In this document: positions 34,601-46,545 of the stretch, one piece after another
Numbering within the stretch: the stretch's first letter is position 1
Layout of the letters: every line of letters starts with the position of its first letter
NCBI RefSeq assembly: GCF_000346465.2
Contig: NC_034012.1
Span: 7,352,800-7,416,799, forward strand
Length of the DNA: 64,000 nt
Direction of reading: 5' to 3'
From: Prunus persica
Taxonomy: Eukaryota; Streptophyta; Magnoliopsida; Rosales; Rosaceae
Notes under the pieces: generated by a model
The model's input: only the letters and a program-made list of their open reading frames with translations
Told to the model about the DNA's origin: nothing
Databases searched by the model: none
Position numbers and translations under genes: made by a program

Positions 34601-35167
34601 CTATTTAAATCAACACAATGACATGTCTCAGCATCATGGTTCATTATTTTGTTTCTTGTTCTGTAAATTATTTATTTAGTTTGGGAATTTTGCATAAATC
34701 CCACCTGAACTTTTCGGCATTGCGTCAATACCACCTGAATTTTTATTTTTTATTTTTGACCACTTGAATTTTGTGGAGTGTTGCAGTTCACCATCTACGT
34801 CTAACTCCGTTAAAATTTCTGTTCAGTGTAAGAGTATTTCCGTTAGTTTACTAAAACTAAAAATAATTATAAAAAAGTAAAACGAAAAAGAAAGTTAACC
34901 AAATTATCAAGAATTTAATTTGGAACTCATCACCAACCAAGAATGTTCTTGGTCCTTGATTGTACTCTTGCACTTGCAGCAACAAAACTTATCATTCAAA
35001 ACAAAAATTACGAAAATCCATATTATAAGATATATACTTGGACATTAAAGTTACCTCATTAATGTATTTGCTTCTAATATTTACATAACAATAATCCTGA
35101 AAAATTACCTTTTTACTTCTGCTCAAATTAGAAGGTTTATGACTGAAATCATATGTATGCTGAAAAA
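34601..35167. other. Spacer with decayed intron-like sequence
   Basis: No gene was recognised. 35025-35110 resembles intron 1 of copy C (TATATACTTGGACATTAAAGTTACCTCATTAATG), so it belongs to the same decayed unit as copy I. Confidence 0.55.
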
Positions 35168-35295
35168 TTACCCTTGTGCTGCTTCCAGATTCCACCCTGC
35201 TACTTCGAGCATTAGTTTATGGTCAGCTGATATTGTAGATATGGCTTGCACTTATGTAGAGAGCTTAGAAAGGAAGATGCCAAAGCATTAGTTTA
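35168..35295 (+). pseudogene. Orphan type-2 tail
   Basis: This stretch codes for SISLWSADIVDMACTYVES and LERKMPKH before a stop. It matches the C-terminal part of exon 3 in copy J, but no methyltransferase core precedes it. Confidence 0.8.
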
Positions 35296-36133
35296 TGGCT
35301 ATGGTTTCGAACCTGGGAGCCACATGGAGGGAGGTGGAAGGGGACCGCTTGACCACTGCAGTACAACCCCATTGGCTGCTTTTAAATTTTCAAAAAGGTA
35401 AAATTGTCTCAAAGGGTTTTGACGAAGGTAAATTTGCCTTCGTACAAATTGATTCCACACAACATTCATTTACGTGGTTGCCCTTGAGGGGATTTCCATC
35501 GAATGAAGTAGGAGATTGAACATGATTTACAAGAGTTCCCCCTTTCACTAAATAAAAGTAAAGTATACCTTTGACTTTAGATAAAAGTAAAGTATACATA
35601 GACTTAAAATAAAAGTAAAGTAGAACGACAGAGACATTTACTTCAACGTTTTCAATGAAAACAAGGACCGTATGAATACAAACTTGAAGCGATCAATCTG
35701 ACCAGAATTTTCATACAAACAGATGCACTCTTGACTTCTTTTAGTTTTCCAAATCAAAATTCAAATGCAAATCAGTTTTTGCAAACCCGACAACTACTAC
35801 ATCATTGTGTGAAACGAACAGATTCCTTTCATGCACTAACTCTCTCAGCTTTTGTTTTTTCCTTTCATGTTCAAAAGTACATCCTTTTTGTTTGTTGAAC
35901 TATCGTTTTATATAGCTTTAAACTACCAAACTTTAAAGTTTAGCCCAAACATGATAAAGCAGAGATGTTGTTTTAATTTGATAGGCTTTTCAAATCAAAA
36001 GGGCGAGGGCAATGATGCGAGTGAAGCGTTCGACGAGTATTCCGTCCCCACGGTTTTAAGTCCCCAAAGAGAAGAATAATAGCAAGTCTAGGAATTCTGG
36101 GAAAGTTGAAGAAGAATAGAGAATCAAATCAGA

Positions 36134-37479
36134 ATGGAAGTGTTTAGCCCTGAGAGAAGGATTAAGCATTACAGCAGCTATCAGAAGATACTCTTAGTGG
36201 GAGAAGGTGACTTCTCTTTTTCTGTTTGCTTAGCCAGAGCTTTTGGCTTGGCCGTCAACATGGTTGCGACTTCTCTTGACTCCAGAGGTAATTTTTATCA
36301 CCATTGACTTGTGTCAACGTCCAAGTACTTCAATTTTTACTCATTATTTCTGGCCAATTCCTTGGTTTTCAAGCAACCCAGTTTGAAATATAAACAAAAA
36401 CAACCAATTAACTCTAAATTTGGTTACTTTTTCTGTCTGCAATTTAGCTCTGTGTCTGGTTTTAGAATTTACATTTTGGTAATGACCTAGATGAAATAAT
36501 AGATAGAGGGGACCAAGGATTTTGTCTTTCCAAAAAAAAATAAAAAAACCCGGAAGGTTCCTTATTGAAATAGTTTGCATGCTGATTGTGGAGTCATCGA
36601 TGGTGAAATGATAGATAGAGGGGTCCTGAGATGCAATCTTTTTGTTTAAACGAGAGGGTTTCTGAGTCCTGATTGAATCCTTTGCATGCTAATTGTAGAG
36701 TCTTTGATGCTAAAGTATTCAGAAGCTATAAACAATGTGGAGGAATTAGAGGACAGGGGATGCATAGTATTGCATAAGGTAGATGTCAACAGAATGAGCC
36801 AACACCCTTTGTTGATTAGCGTACGCTTTGATCGCATAATCTATAATTTTCCTCACGCGGGTTACGTGCACGGTCCCTTTTCTTCTGAACGGTTCCAAAT
36901 TTGGTAAGTTCACACAAACCCATATATGCATGCATTAAATCAAGAATTGAGCATAAGCAGCGAACACTAGCACAAAAATGTGAACAGAGGATTTTGAATT
37001 CTAAATGAAATTCATGCATTTTCAGGTTTCATCAGGATTTGGTGAGGCGATTCTTCAAGAATGCACACGAAATGCTGACCGTGGTAGGAGAGATTCATGT
37101 AACACACAAGACAACATTTCCTTTCACTGAATGGAAAATAGTGGAGTTAGCACAAGAGGTTGGGTTACGTCTGGTTGATGAAGAACAGTTCTCACTGTGG
37201 GATTATCCAGGTTATGAAAATAGAAGAGGAGTTGGGATGTGTGATGACACTTTTCCTGTTGGAATGTCAAGCACCTTCATATTTGCCAAGCGCTCTGCTG
37301 CCAGTTTCCACCCCGGTGCTTTGTGCATTAGTTTATGGTCAGCTGACATAGTAGATATGGCTTGCACTTATTTAGAGAGCTTGGAGAGGAAGAAGCCAAA
37401 GCATGGCCACAAGAATTTGAGATCTCCATCTCGACCCAGAAAAAAGAACAAGAAATTGAGATCTCCATATCATTATTAA
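36134..37479 (+). CDS. BMT5-like Rossmann methyltransferase-domain protein, copy J, type-2 tail
   Basis: Exons 36134-36287, 36699-36903 and 37026-37479 give 270 aa, the longest intact copy. The core is complete: GEGDFSF, VATSLDS, IIYNFPHAG, IHVTHK, DYPGYENRRGVG. After FAKR comes the type-2 tail, SFHPGALCISLWSADIVDMA followed by the basic CTYLESLERKKPKHGHKNLR and SRPRKKNKKLRSP. Its lysine/arginine clusters look like a nuclear or nucleolar localisation signal, which would suit an rRNA-related role (inference). It is the only intact gene carrying this tail. Intron 1 holds at least one decayed duplicate of the exon-2 acceptor region. Confidence 0.85.
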
Positions 37480-38572
37480 TACGTGTTTAAGGGAAATGTC
37501 AAATGTAGAATAACTAATTGAAATTTGATGGCTTACATGGCAATTTAACATATACCACATTTATTTATACATTGCTAACCAACTCTGTCATACATGTGAG
37601 TCTGACATACACTTTTTCCTTCCATCAAATGTGTCTTATATTTAATTGAAAAAAGAGAAAGGCATAAATAAAATAATAATAAATTATAGAAAGTGATGTC
37701 CTCCATTGGAAAAAAAAAAAAAAAAAACTTTCTTGTAATAGAGATAGCAAGAAAGTTGCTCTCCCCGTTGCATATAAGTTTCTCTCTCTTCATTGGTGCT
37801 CTTGTAACAAATTTAACAATTAAAAATTAAAAGCACACCCGTAACAAAGCCCAAACCATTGCTCGGTGGCCCATTTGGTTTAAAAGATTATAAATATGGG
37901 CAAATAACGCCTAAAATTTGGAGCGTCAATTATAACGCTATGAAGATTCACTAAATAAAAACACTATGTTCAACTTCAAGGCACCACTGCCTACACACTG
38001 GGATGGCAATGGGTCGAATCGGAAGTGAGTATGTCATTCTCATCCCCATCCCCGTTAAAAAAATTCCCCCCATCCCCGCCTTCATAACCTCAATATTCAA
38101 ATTGGAGATTTCCCATCCCTGCTTTCGTTGGGGAATGGATTTCCCGACCCTACCCATTATGAAAAAAAAAACGAATAAAAAGCTAGTTTGTTGTACACAA
38201 AAAGAACACTATTAAAGAAAATTCTAGACTATTTAAAAAAAAATTAATACATGTCAAAACTACATTTCAAAGACGTGATCATTATAGAGGTAGCATCACC
38301 ATCACACATCTTACTAATATTTATGAAAAATAAATTATATATATTCTAAATGGGAAGGGGGTTGAGGATCAGAATACCATCCCAGCCTCTCCCCAAACAC
38401 CATACTTGAAAAATTCCCTGAACCCATCTCCATACCTATTTTTTATCTTTCAAACTTGACTTATTAAGATCGAAACCCCACAAAGACTCTTACACGAGAG
38501 AAAATTATCATCCCTATTACACGCACATTTTATTCCGTTTTATAAAATGTAATAGCATCTCCAACTAGTGGC
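37480..38572. other. Spacer downstream of copy J
   Basis: AT-rich with a poly-A tract near 37709-37728. No gene was recognised, and short open stretches on either strand show no known motif. Confidence 0.5.
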
Positions 38573-38683
38573 ACCCTGGTGCTGCTTCTAGTTTCCACCC
38601 TGGTGCTTTGAGCATTAGTTTATGGTCAGCTGACATTGTAGATGTCTTGCACTTATTTAGAGCTTAGAAAGGAAGAAAACATT
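38573..38683 (+). pseudogene. Orphan type-2 tail with deletions
   Basis: GGTGCTGCTTCTAGTTTCCA opens a copy of the tail (FHPGALSISLWSADIVD). Three bases are lost after GTAGAT and five within the LES segment, so the frame does not reach the usual end. No core exons lie nearby. Confidence 0.8.
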
Positions 38684-38909
38684 GGGCTGAGGCAAATGCC
38701 CTGAAGAAAACACTTTATTAATTGTGTGCAATATATGTCAATGTCATGTCATTATCTTGAGATAGTAGGTGGTGCAACCTAGTATTGTCCATTTGCTTTT
38801 AACTTTATGAAGAGGCAAAGTTGCAGCACGGGATTTGACAAAGTAATTTGCCTTCATTTTGGAAATACAAACCGTTTCCACAAAATATTCATTTACTCGA
38901 GGTTTTCTT

Positions 38910-39494
38910 TAGGGGTGGGTACGATTCGATTTGGACTGATTCTTACCTTAAATTGGAATCGAATCTGGTATTATTTACTCAGTTCGGTTTGATCTGGTTT
39001 TAACAAAAAAATTTATAAAACTATCCGATTCAAGTTGAATATGTTTCGGTCCGATTCCGGTCTTGTTTGATTTGGAACCGAATTATTATTATTATTATTT
39101 CAAATTATTTTTTTATAAAAATTTCAACTGAAATTTTATTTTGTTGGCTTGAAAATTAACAAATTATTCAATTTCATACAAAAAGAAATATTAAGGCTAT
39201 AAAAGAGAGATGTTTTGATATTGGACTTGGGTAAATATTGGTTATGAGATTAAAAATATAGCATTGGATATAAATAAATATTAAAATTATATATTTTTAA
39301 ATTTAGCCTGTTCGGTTCGGCCCGATTCAGTTTGTTGGGGGTATAGAACCAAAACGGGATTTGGTTAGAACTAGTTCGGTTTGGTTTTTTGAATTGGGTT
39401 TGACTTTTTGGTCAACACGGTTTTTTTCGGTTTTTTCCGATCAACCAATCTTAGAGAATTGGGTTTGACTTTTCGATTCCAATGCCCACCCCTA
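38910..39494. mobile_element. hAT-like non-autonomous element (MITE)
   Basis: The left end TAGGGGTGGGTACGATTCGA and the right end CGATTCCAATGCCCACCCCTA form inverted termini (TAGGGGTGGGYA), a form familiar from plant hAT MITEs. Flanks GTTTTCTT and TTTTCCTT are a plausible diverged 8-bp target duplication. The interior is rich in TTCGGTT and GAACCGAA motifs, with no transposase. Confidence 0.62.
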
Positions 39495-40615
39495 TTTTCC
39501 TTTGTCAACATAATATCCACGAATATAGAGAATATTTTGAAATCTATCCATGCAATTATTATATAAATATTGATAATTTCAACGAAATATCAGGGAAATT
39601 TCATATCCGAGAATTTCGCTCTCTCTTCATCAACATATGGACAAAATATCAGAATATTATTGATAATATCGAAAATATTAGGATATGTACATGGAATGAA
39701 AAAAAAAAAAACCACAGTAGCATGTGCGCACACAAAGGGATTTGATGCCTTTTGGGATGGAATTGAGTAGCTCATGGAAAGAATCTGAGACTCAATCTTC
39801 AAATGATTTTGTTTATGGGCAACATCAACCAATCTTAGATCCATATGGATGACATATTAATAATTAAATGCAAAACTATTTTGGGGATTTTTCATTTGAT
39901 GACTACTCTTCATAGTACGCATACTCTACACATAGAAATGATGAAGACAATGAAAATTAAAATGACAATCATTTAATTAAATAATTAAACTATTTTCAAT
40001 TTAGATTTTGAGTGCAACTATTGTTCTTCACATGACACCTCATTAAAATTTAATTTAAGCGGTTTAAATTGGACACATCATCCTTAAAATAAAAAATCCA
40101 ATTTACTTTTTAATTCATACATTCAAATGCTTTAGTCTCTCACTGGAAGATTATCATGTTCGTCTTACAATCCAAATATTAAAGAACATGATCAAGATAG
40201 AGACGTGGAGAAGATAATGGTGTCCTTGGAAGAAAGAGAGAAACTGAAAAGAAATGAAAAAAAAAAAAAATGGAAGCGAGACTAACGGCTGCAAAACATG
40301 TTAGGTTTACGAAAATTTTTAACAAAAAAAAATTGTGAGGCATTTGGGTTTTATGTGTGATGTGTCAACATTAAAGTCTTTTAAATAAAATTTTAATAAT
40401 GTAACGTATGAAGAAGAAAAGTTAACTAGATCATAACAGAGAAAATCCAAACAGATGATTAAGATGCTTAAAAAACACTAAACTAACGTTTAGCCCAAAA
40501 GTGATGAGTGGTGATGTTAGTTTAATATGATGTGACACACACAGACGCTTTCCTCCTAATGCGTGTATGTGCTTCTCAAATCAAAAGGGTGTGAAGAGTG
40601 CAAGCGTTGCGTGAG
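39495..40615. other. Spacer upstream of copy L
   Basis: No gene was recognised. Sequence from about 40490 (GTTTAGCCCAAAAGTGATGAGTG) resembles the upstream flank of copy D (~23473), so a shared proximal promoter region is likely. Confidence 0.5.
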
Positions 40616-40623
40616 TATAAATA
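40616..40623 (+). promoter_or_regulatory. TATA box of BMT5-like copy L
   Basis: TATAAATA lies 143 bp before the copy L ATG, in the context GCGTTGCGTGAGTATAAATA. The corresponding site before copy D reads TATACATA, and copies F and J have CGAGTATT-like or GTATTAATA sequence there. Copy L may therefore keep the strongest core promoter of the group (inference). Confidence 0.5.
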
Positions 40624-40765
40624 CCAACTAAAAAATGTTCACAGTAAGTACCCAAGAAGGAAAATATCAACAAGTGAAACAGTTCTGACTTCTCTTCTTT
40701 ACCCAAAAAAGTAAAAAAGAATTCTGAATTCTCTTAGTTGGAGAGCGAGAGAGAATCAAATAAAA

Positions 40766-42242
40766 ATGGAAGCTTTCAGCTTTGAGAGGAAGATTAAGCA
40801 TTACAGCAACTATCAGAGGATACTCCTTGTTGGAGAAGGAGACTTCTCTTTTTCTGTTTGCTTAGCCAGAGCTTTTGGCTTGGCTGTCAACATGGTTGCC
40901 ACTTCTCTTGACTCCAGAGGTAATTTTAGATCATCATTGACTTGTGTCAACGTCTAAGTACTTCATTTTTAACTCATTATTTCTGGCCAATTCCTTGGTT
41001 TTCAAGCAACCCAGTTTGAAATTTAAATAAAAACATTCAATTTTACTCTAAATTTGGTTACTTTTTCTGTCTGCAATTTGACTCTCTGTTTTGTTTTAGA
41101 ATTTACATTTTGGTAATGACTCAAAAGAAATGATAGATAGAGGGGACCAAAGATTTTGTCTTCCAAATGAAACAACCTAGAAGGTTCCTGATTGAAATAC
41201 TTTGCATGCTGATTGTAGAGTCATCGATGGTGAAATGATAGAGGGGTCCTATTAATTTTTTGTTTAAACTGGAGGGTTTCTGAATCCTGATTGAAATCAT
41301 TTGCATCCTAATTGTAGAGTCATTAATGGATAAGTAATAGTTAAAGGGGCCCAAAGATGCAATTTTTTATTTTAGTTTAAAAAGAAATTAGAGGGTTCCT
41401 TATTGAATCCTTTGTATGCTAATTGTAGAGTCTCTGATGCTGAAGTACTCAAAAGCTTTGAGCAATGTGAAAGAATTAGAGGCAAGGGGATGTATAGTAT
41501 TGCATGAGGTGGATGTCCACAGCATGAGCCAACACCCTTTCCTGATTAGATTACGCTTTGATCGCATAATCTATAATTTTCCTCATGCCGGTTACTTGCT
41601 TGGTCCCTTTTCTTCTGAACGCAACAGGTTCCAAATTTGGTAAGTTCAAACAAACCCATATATGCATCCCTTTTAAAGAACATGGTATATTCTCTATGGT
41701 ATTTTGCGTTCATCATGTGTTTATTTTAGGGGAAAGGGTTTAGTGTTTAGGATTTATGTTAGAAAGATAATTAAATGAAGAATTGAAACAATGTAGTTTT
41801 GAGCATAAGCAGAACACTAGCACAAAAATGTAAACGGAGGATTTTGAACTCTAAATTAAATTCATGCATTTGCAGGTTTCATCAGGATTTGATCAGGGGA
41901 TTCCTAAAAAATGCACGCGAACTGCTGACCGCGATAGGAGAAATTCATGTGACACACAAGACAACATTTCCTTTCAGTGAATGGAAAATAGTGGAGTTAG
42001 CACATGAGGTTGGGTTATATCTGGTTGATGAAGAACCGTTCTCACTATGGGATTATCCAGGTTATGAAAATAAGAGAGGAGATGGGATGTGTGATCAAAC
42101 TTTTCCGGTTGGAATGTGTAGCACCTTCAAATTTGCCAAGCTGTTCCACCATTCTAGCCCTTCTTGTTTCCACCTTGGCATTACTGCTTCGGGTCCATGG
42201 TCTGGTTATTCTGGAATTAATGGTCCTCACATGGAAAGGTAA
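40766..42242 (+). CDS. BMT5-like Rossmann methyltransferase-domain protein, copy L
   Basis: Exons 40766-40919, 41429-41639 and 41876-42242 give 243 aa in frame. It is very close to copy B: GEGDFSF, VATSLDS, RIIYNFPHAG, IHVTHKTTFPFSEWK, DYPGYENKRGDG, and the type-1 tail GITASGPWSGYSGINGP. Intron 1 contains at least two decayed repeats of the exon-2 start (near 41190-41250 and 41285-41370). With a TATA box, an undamaged frame and the consensus residues it looks like the best-preserved member. The terminal GAAAGGTAAGCC could be a donor. An open stretch beginning SNVSGNMPKYTGAIEYSKAY follows a TTTACAG at ~42370. Confidence 0.87.
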
Positions 42243-44225
42243 GCCCCAGCATATGAATTTCGTTTTCGTATATTTCAATTTGTTGTGATTTTTAATACTA
42301 CAATGAGCAAGCGACTTGAAAATGTGCATCATTTTGAAATCTGGCATACGACTGTACCCATTATTTACAGCAATGTTTCTGGGAATATGCCAAAATATAC
42401 AGGTGCTATTGAATATAGCAAGGCTTATAGTTCAAGGGGTGAGCACTTGAATTTTCTCATGTGCTTGCTTAACTTGTTGAAAGAAAATAAGCACATAAGA
42501 AATTTCCAAGTGCTCCAATATCCCAGTCTCATATGGAAAACTTTAAACTTCCACTTTTACATCTTCAACATTAACTTGATTTAGTGCTCCAAAATATCTT
42601 AGTCTTGTTTTTTTCTTGCAGGCCATTTTGCATATAAAGTGATCTCTACTACTGGTGAGGAATAGTATCAACACATATTTTTTGTTTGATAGGCATGGGG
42701 TTTTTCATTCAAGCATGAGTCCCCTTGTTTATATTCCTAAAACTCGACAAACGTTCAACTCATCAGCTTTATTTTGAATGTCATGTCTTGTGCATAAGAT
42801 CTTGACTTGGCTGTATCTAGCTCTGTGTATAGGATTTCAGTTTTAAATCATGGACCAAGCTTGTAAGATGAGCTCTTTTGTGGTGAAATGTAGGATGATA
42901 TCAGTCAACTACTCTGTTGCTATATACCTCTTCTAATGTTGACTTGCCCTTCTTCATTCAGAAAGCCTTCACCTTTCCATTGCTGGATTAATCTTGTGCT
43001 TTGTACAGAGTAGAACAATACTAACATGTCTCACTTTTCGTCCCGCTTCTTGATCCTTGAATCTCTGAGAATATTTTATGAGGTGATTTCGTGATCCATG
43101 TATCACTACGAATTTTTCAACCCCCTCAATGTGAGATTGAGCATCTATCTGAAACCCTACTCCGCTAAAAATGTTTGAAATTAATTGGTGTTTCAATTCA
43201 GCTTGAATTCAGAAGGTACTTTTACCCTGTACGTGTATTCCCCCTCCCCCTCAATACACTCTGCCTCAGATGCATGTTATCAAAATTGTTAAAAGCCTCT
43301 TCTAAACAAAGGCTGGTTTCTTTATCAGTTTTGAGTTTTAGGTTCTTTAGATTTTTGCCATTTTAGCCTGGACCTTTCACTGAGTGGATTGGTAGGCCAC
43401 CTGAGCTATGCCTACTGCATCCAAGGGTACACACACAGTAGCTTTAGTTACAGCAAGATGGCAGCTAGCTAACTGATTCTTTTTAAGACTTGAGAGAATC
43501 AACATCTCATTAGTAACAACTTTCTTTTATTTTGTTTATCTATTTTTCATTTCAAATTTTAATATTTTTTAATAATTAATTAGTTTAAGTCTATTCTCAA
43601 TGCATATAAAACTCAATTACTCACATATATAATGTTCATGCACATAAAAATTAAATAGTATCTTATCTTAAATTGGGTCGTATCGTATATTTATCAGATT
43701 CGGATTAAAATCTAATTGGTCGTTGACAGGTCTGCCATAAACATGCATCAGCTATTAAGAGGCGCACGAATTCACAAGAATTGAGGCTTAATAGGTTTCC
43801 AACAAGGGCAACATGAAGTAAATATTATTTAGTGCTCATGAATAGCACAGATAGCTAGAAGTAGTAGATGTTCAAACATAGACAGGCTGGGAAAGAAGGA
43901 TCCGGATTCTTTGCTTAAATTTTATCTACTAAAATCTGCTTGACTTTTAATGTGAGGATGCCACCACAATAAAATATAATCCAAGGGCTATAAGAATCAC
44001 TTATGCTAATAAATAGAATCTAAACAATTTATTATTATCTTCTTCTTCTACTGACCACAATAAATCTCCTTCTTATCATGGGCAAAACCCAATTCGAGAA
44101 ACTCAAATGGACGCTATGGCCATGATAAAATCAAATTGCTCTCGTTTCTTCTTCTACGCTACAAATTAAAGTCGCATTTTGTTTTTTTATTAATTGGCTT
44201 TTGTAGATCTATCATCTAATACCCG
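42243..44225. other. Spacer between copies L and M (left part)
   Basis: 42300-42480 is the array 3' flank (ATGCCAAAATATACAGGTGC), the same sequence that forms the new 5' end of copy E. From 42600 to 44225 I recognise no gene, RNA or repeat. Short open stretches show no known motif. Confidence 0.55.
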
Positions 44226-44533
44226 GGCTTGTTTGATAGGGAGGATTAGACTAGACTGGACTATACCAGCAAAATGCTTACATTTGACGAGCATTCAAGC
44301 ATAATATGGATATGTTGCCTAACTTGGAGGATGAATGGGGACTATCTATAAGAGGTTGATAACTAAAACTTATACCTCATAATCTCCCAATTTTCTAGGG
44401 GATTAGGGGAATAAGTTTTAGTCATCAACCTCTTATGAATAGTCCTTATTCATCCTCAAAATTGGACAACAATATCCATATTATGCCTTGATTGCTAGTC
44501 TAGTCTAGTCTAGTCCTCCTTATCAAACAAGCC
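44226..44533. mobile_element. Foldback MITE, ~308 bp
   Basis: The element is almost entirely one inverted repeat. The left end GGCTTGTTTGATAGGGAGGA pairs with the right end TCCTCCTTATCAAACAAGCC. The arms stay complementary inward through ATAATATGGATAT, GAGGATGAAT, AAGAGGTTGAT and AACTAAAACTTAT, up to a loop at about 44390. The arms are roughly 150 bp each. The GGCTTGTTTG-type terminus suggests a PIF/Harbinger (Tourist-like) MITE; the target duplication could not be resolved. No coding sequence is present. Confidence 0.85.
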
Positions 44534-45260
44534 TAAGAAAAAAAAAAAAACCTTCATCCAAGTTTGAATAAGAGGAGAAAAAGTGATTCCCCCGTTGATT
44601 GCTTTGGATTCAAAACATAGATATTCTCTTTCTTGTTTTTATATGAGAGAGTGCAAGAAAGGTATTAATTGGGTCTGAAATTAAAAGGAAAACAAATAGA
44701 AGACAGGGAGAAAAAAAAAAAGGGCAGCAAATGAAAAATAGCTTCTTTGAATTCTAGACTGAGAAGAGAAAGGTAAACCATGATTTTGTCATGTCCATGC
44801 GACTAAAGAAAATTTAAGTGTTGAAGTTGTAAATTTAGGCTTTGTCGGTTCAAATTTATGGAGGAGGAGACATAAAGATGTTAGATTCTGGTTGTTAAAA
44901 TATTTTATTATGTGTTTTCCTTTCTAATAGTATATGTGTTAATTCTTTTATCCCTTTGATTATATTTTATTGAGGTGGCATCCCACAGTAAAAGCCAAGC
45001 GAATCCTAGAGGAGAAAATCCATGCAAAGGAACCGGATCCGGGAAAGAAAACTAGGAGACCTTACAATTACCAAGACGCATGCATGTAAGCCTTCAAACT
45101 TGTAATTCTTTGGAAATCATGAATGGGTTAATATGACACACTTTTTCTTGTTAATCCCTATGTGTGCTTTCTTAATCAAACGATTAGGCTAACAGTTGCC
45201 CCCTACCCTGCAACTCTTAAGTAGATGTTCAAGAAAAAAATTAAGAACAAGAGATCTAAA

Positions 45261-46080
45261 ATGGGAGAGAAAACGATTATGCACTATAGCAGCTCTCAGA
45301 AGATACTCTTAGTGGGTGAGGGCAACTTCTCCTTTGCTGCTTGCTTAGCCAAAGAATTTGGCTCTGCTGTGAAGATGGTTGCAACTTCTTTCGACCCCGA
45401 AGGTAACAAGGGAGAAATTGACTACCATCGTTATTGCACTTGCTACAAGTCAATTTCCTGACTGAATTCATTTACACCTTAACCGCAGAGTCTTTAATGC
45501 AAAAGTATTCAAATGTAACGAGCACTTTGAATGAGTTAAAGGGCAGGGGATGTACGGTGTTGCATGAGGTGGATGTTCATACCATGAGCCAACACCCCCG
45601 GCTAACGAATAGACGATTCGATCGCATTGTCTTCAATTTTCCTCATGCAGGTTTCATCTTGATGGAACATAACAAGATCCAAATTAAGTAAGTTTAAATA
45701 AATACATGGATCATAATATGGTAGACTGGTTGACAAGAAGAAGGATGTTGGTAACGTCTCTTTTGACTGATCTATTTTTCAGGTTGCATCAGGATTTGGT
45801 CAAGGCTTACTTCACCAGTGCACGTGAAATGCTCACAGAAAGTGGAGAAGTTCATGTGACTCACAAGACCACCCATCCTTTCAGTAAGTGGAACATAGTG
45901 AAGTTAGCAGAAGAGGTTGGGTTGTTTCTGGTTGAGGAAGCACAATTCACACGAGCGGATTATCCAGGTTATATAAACAAGAAAGGAAGTGGAAGGAAAT
46001 GCAACCGTACTTTCCGTGTTGGACAGTGTAGCACCTACAAATTTGCCAAGCTACCACTTCAACCGTACTTTGTGTCTTGA
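45261..46080 (+). CDS. BMT5-like Rossmann methyltransferase-domain protein, copy M (divergent)
   Basis: Exons 45261-45402, 45489-45687 and 45783-46080 give 212 aa. An in-frame ATG at 45225 would add MFKKKIKNKRSK, a basic stretch. It has the family layout but differs most: MGEKTIMHYSSSQKILLVGE start, motif I GEGNFSF, VATSFDPEG, RIVFNFPHAG, HVTHKTTHPFSKWN, DYPGYINKKGSG, and a short end (KLPLQPYFVS). Its introns are short (86 and 95 bp) and free of the decoy repeats. No sister fragments lie beside it. It is probably an older member or near the array's founder (inference). Confidence 0.87.
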
Positions 46081-46545
46081 GTTCTTGAATTACTTGTGCT
46101 CTCTCATCTCTAGGCCTCAGCATGCATATTGTATTCTTGGTGTTTAAATCTTGGTGTGGGGTAACGCAGAAACAAGCCAGCTAGTAAATTGGGTCATTTC
46201 TCTCTAAGGAGTTTTCATTTAGCTGAGAATCTTCCTCCTTATAAGATCAACCTACCTGATGGAAGACAACTCTTCTTGTCTGTTGTAGACCCGAATTGTT
46301 TATGGGGGGATAGCCAAGTGACGGAAGACAATGACTGCAGTGCAGAAACAGGCCTTTCTTACACCAGTTATATTTTGAATCTCTTAGGCTTCCATCCTGC
46401 AAGTACAAAACAGATAAAAGATGTTGATTCAAGGAATCAATACCACAAAACAACTAAACTAAAACAAAACTAAATAGGAGGTGAGCAGAAATTACCTCAA
46501 GACACATGTGGGTAAAGAGTCATTATTTTGTAAAGCTACTTCTGT
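46081..46545. other. Convergent 3' region between copy M (+) and the VIR3-like gene (-)
   Basis: About 465 bp serves as 3' flank for both genes. An open stretch at 46189-46473 has no recognised motif and no splice context. Confidence 0.5.

Noticed and set aside
46189..46473. Open frame of 94 codons between copy M and the VIR3-like gene
   Set aside because: No motif, no splice context, and it lies in the convergent 3' region of two well-supported genes.
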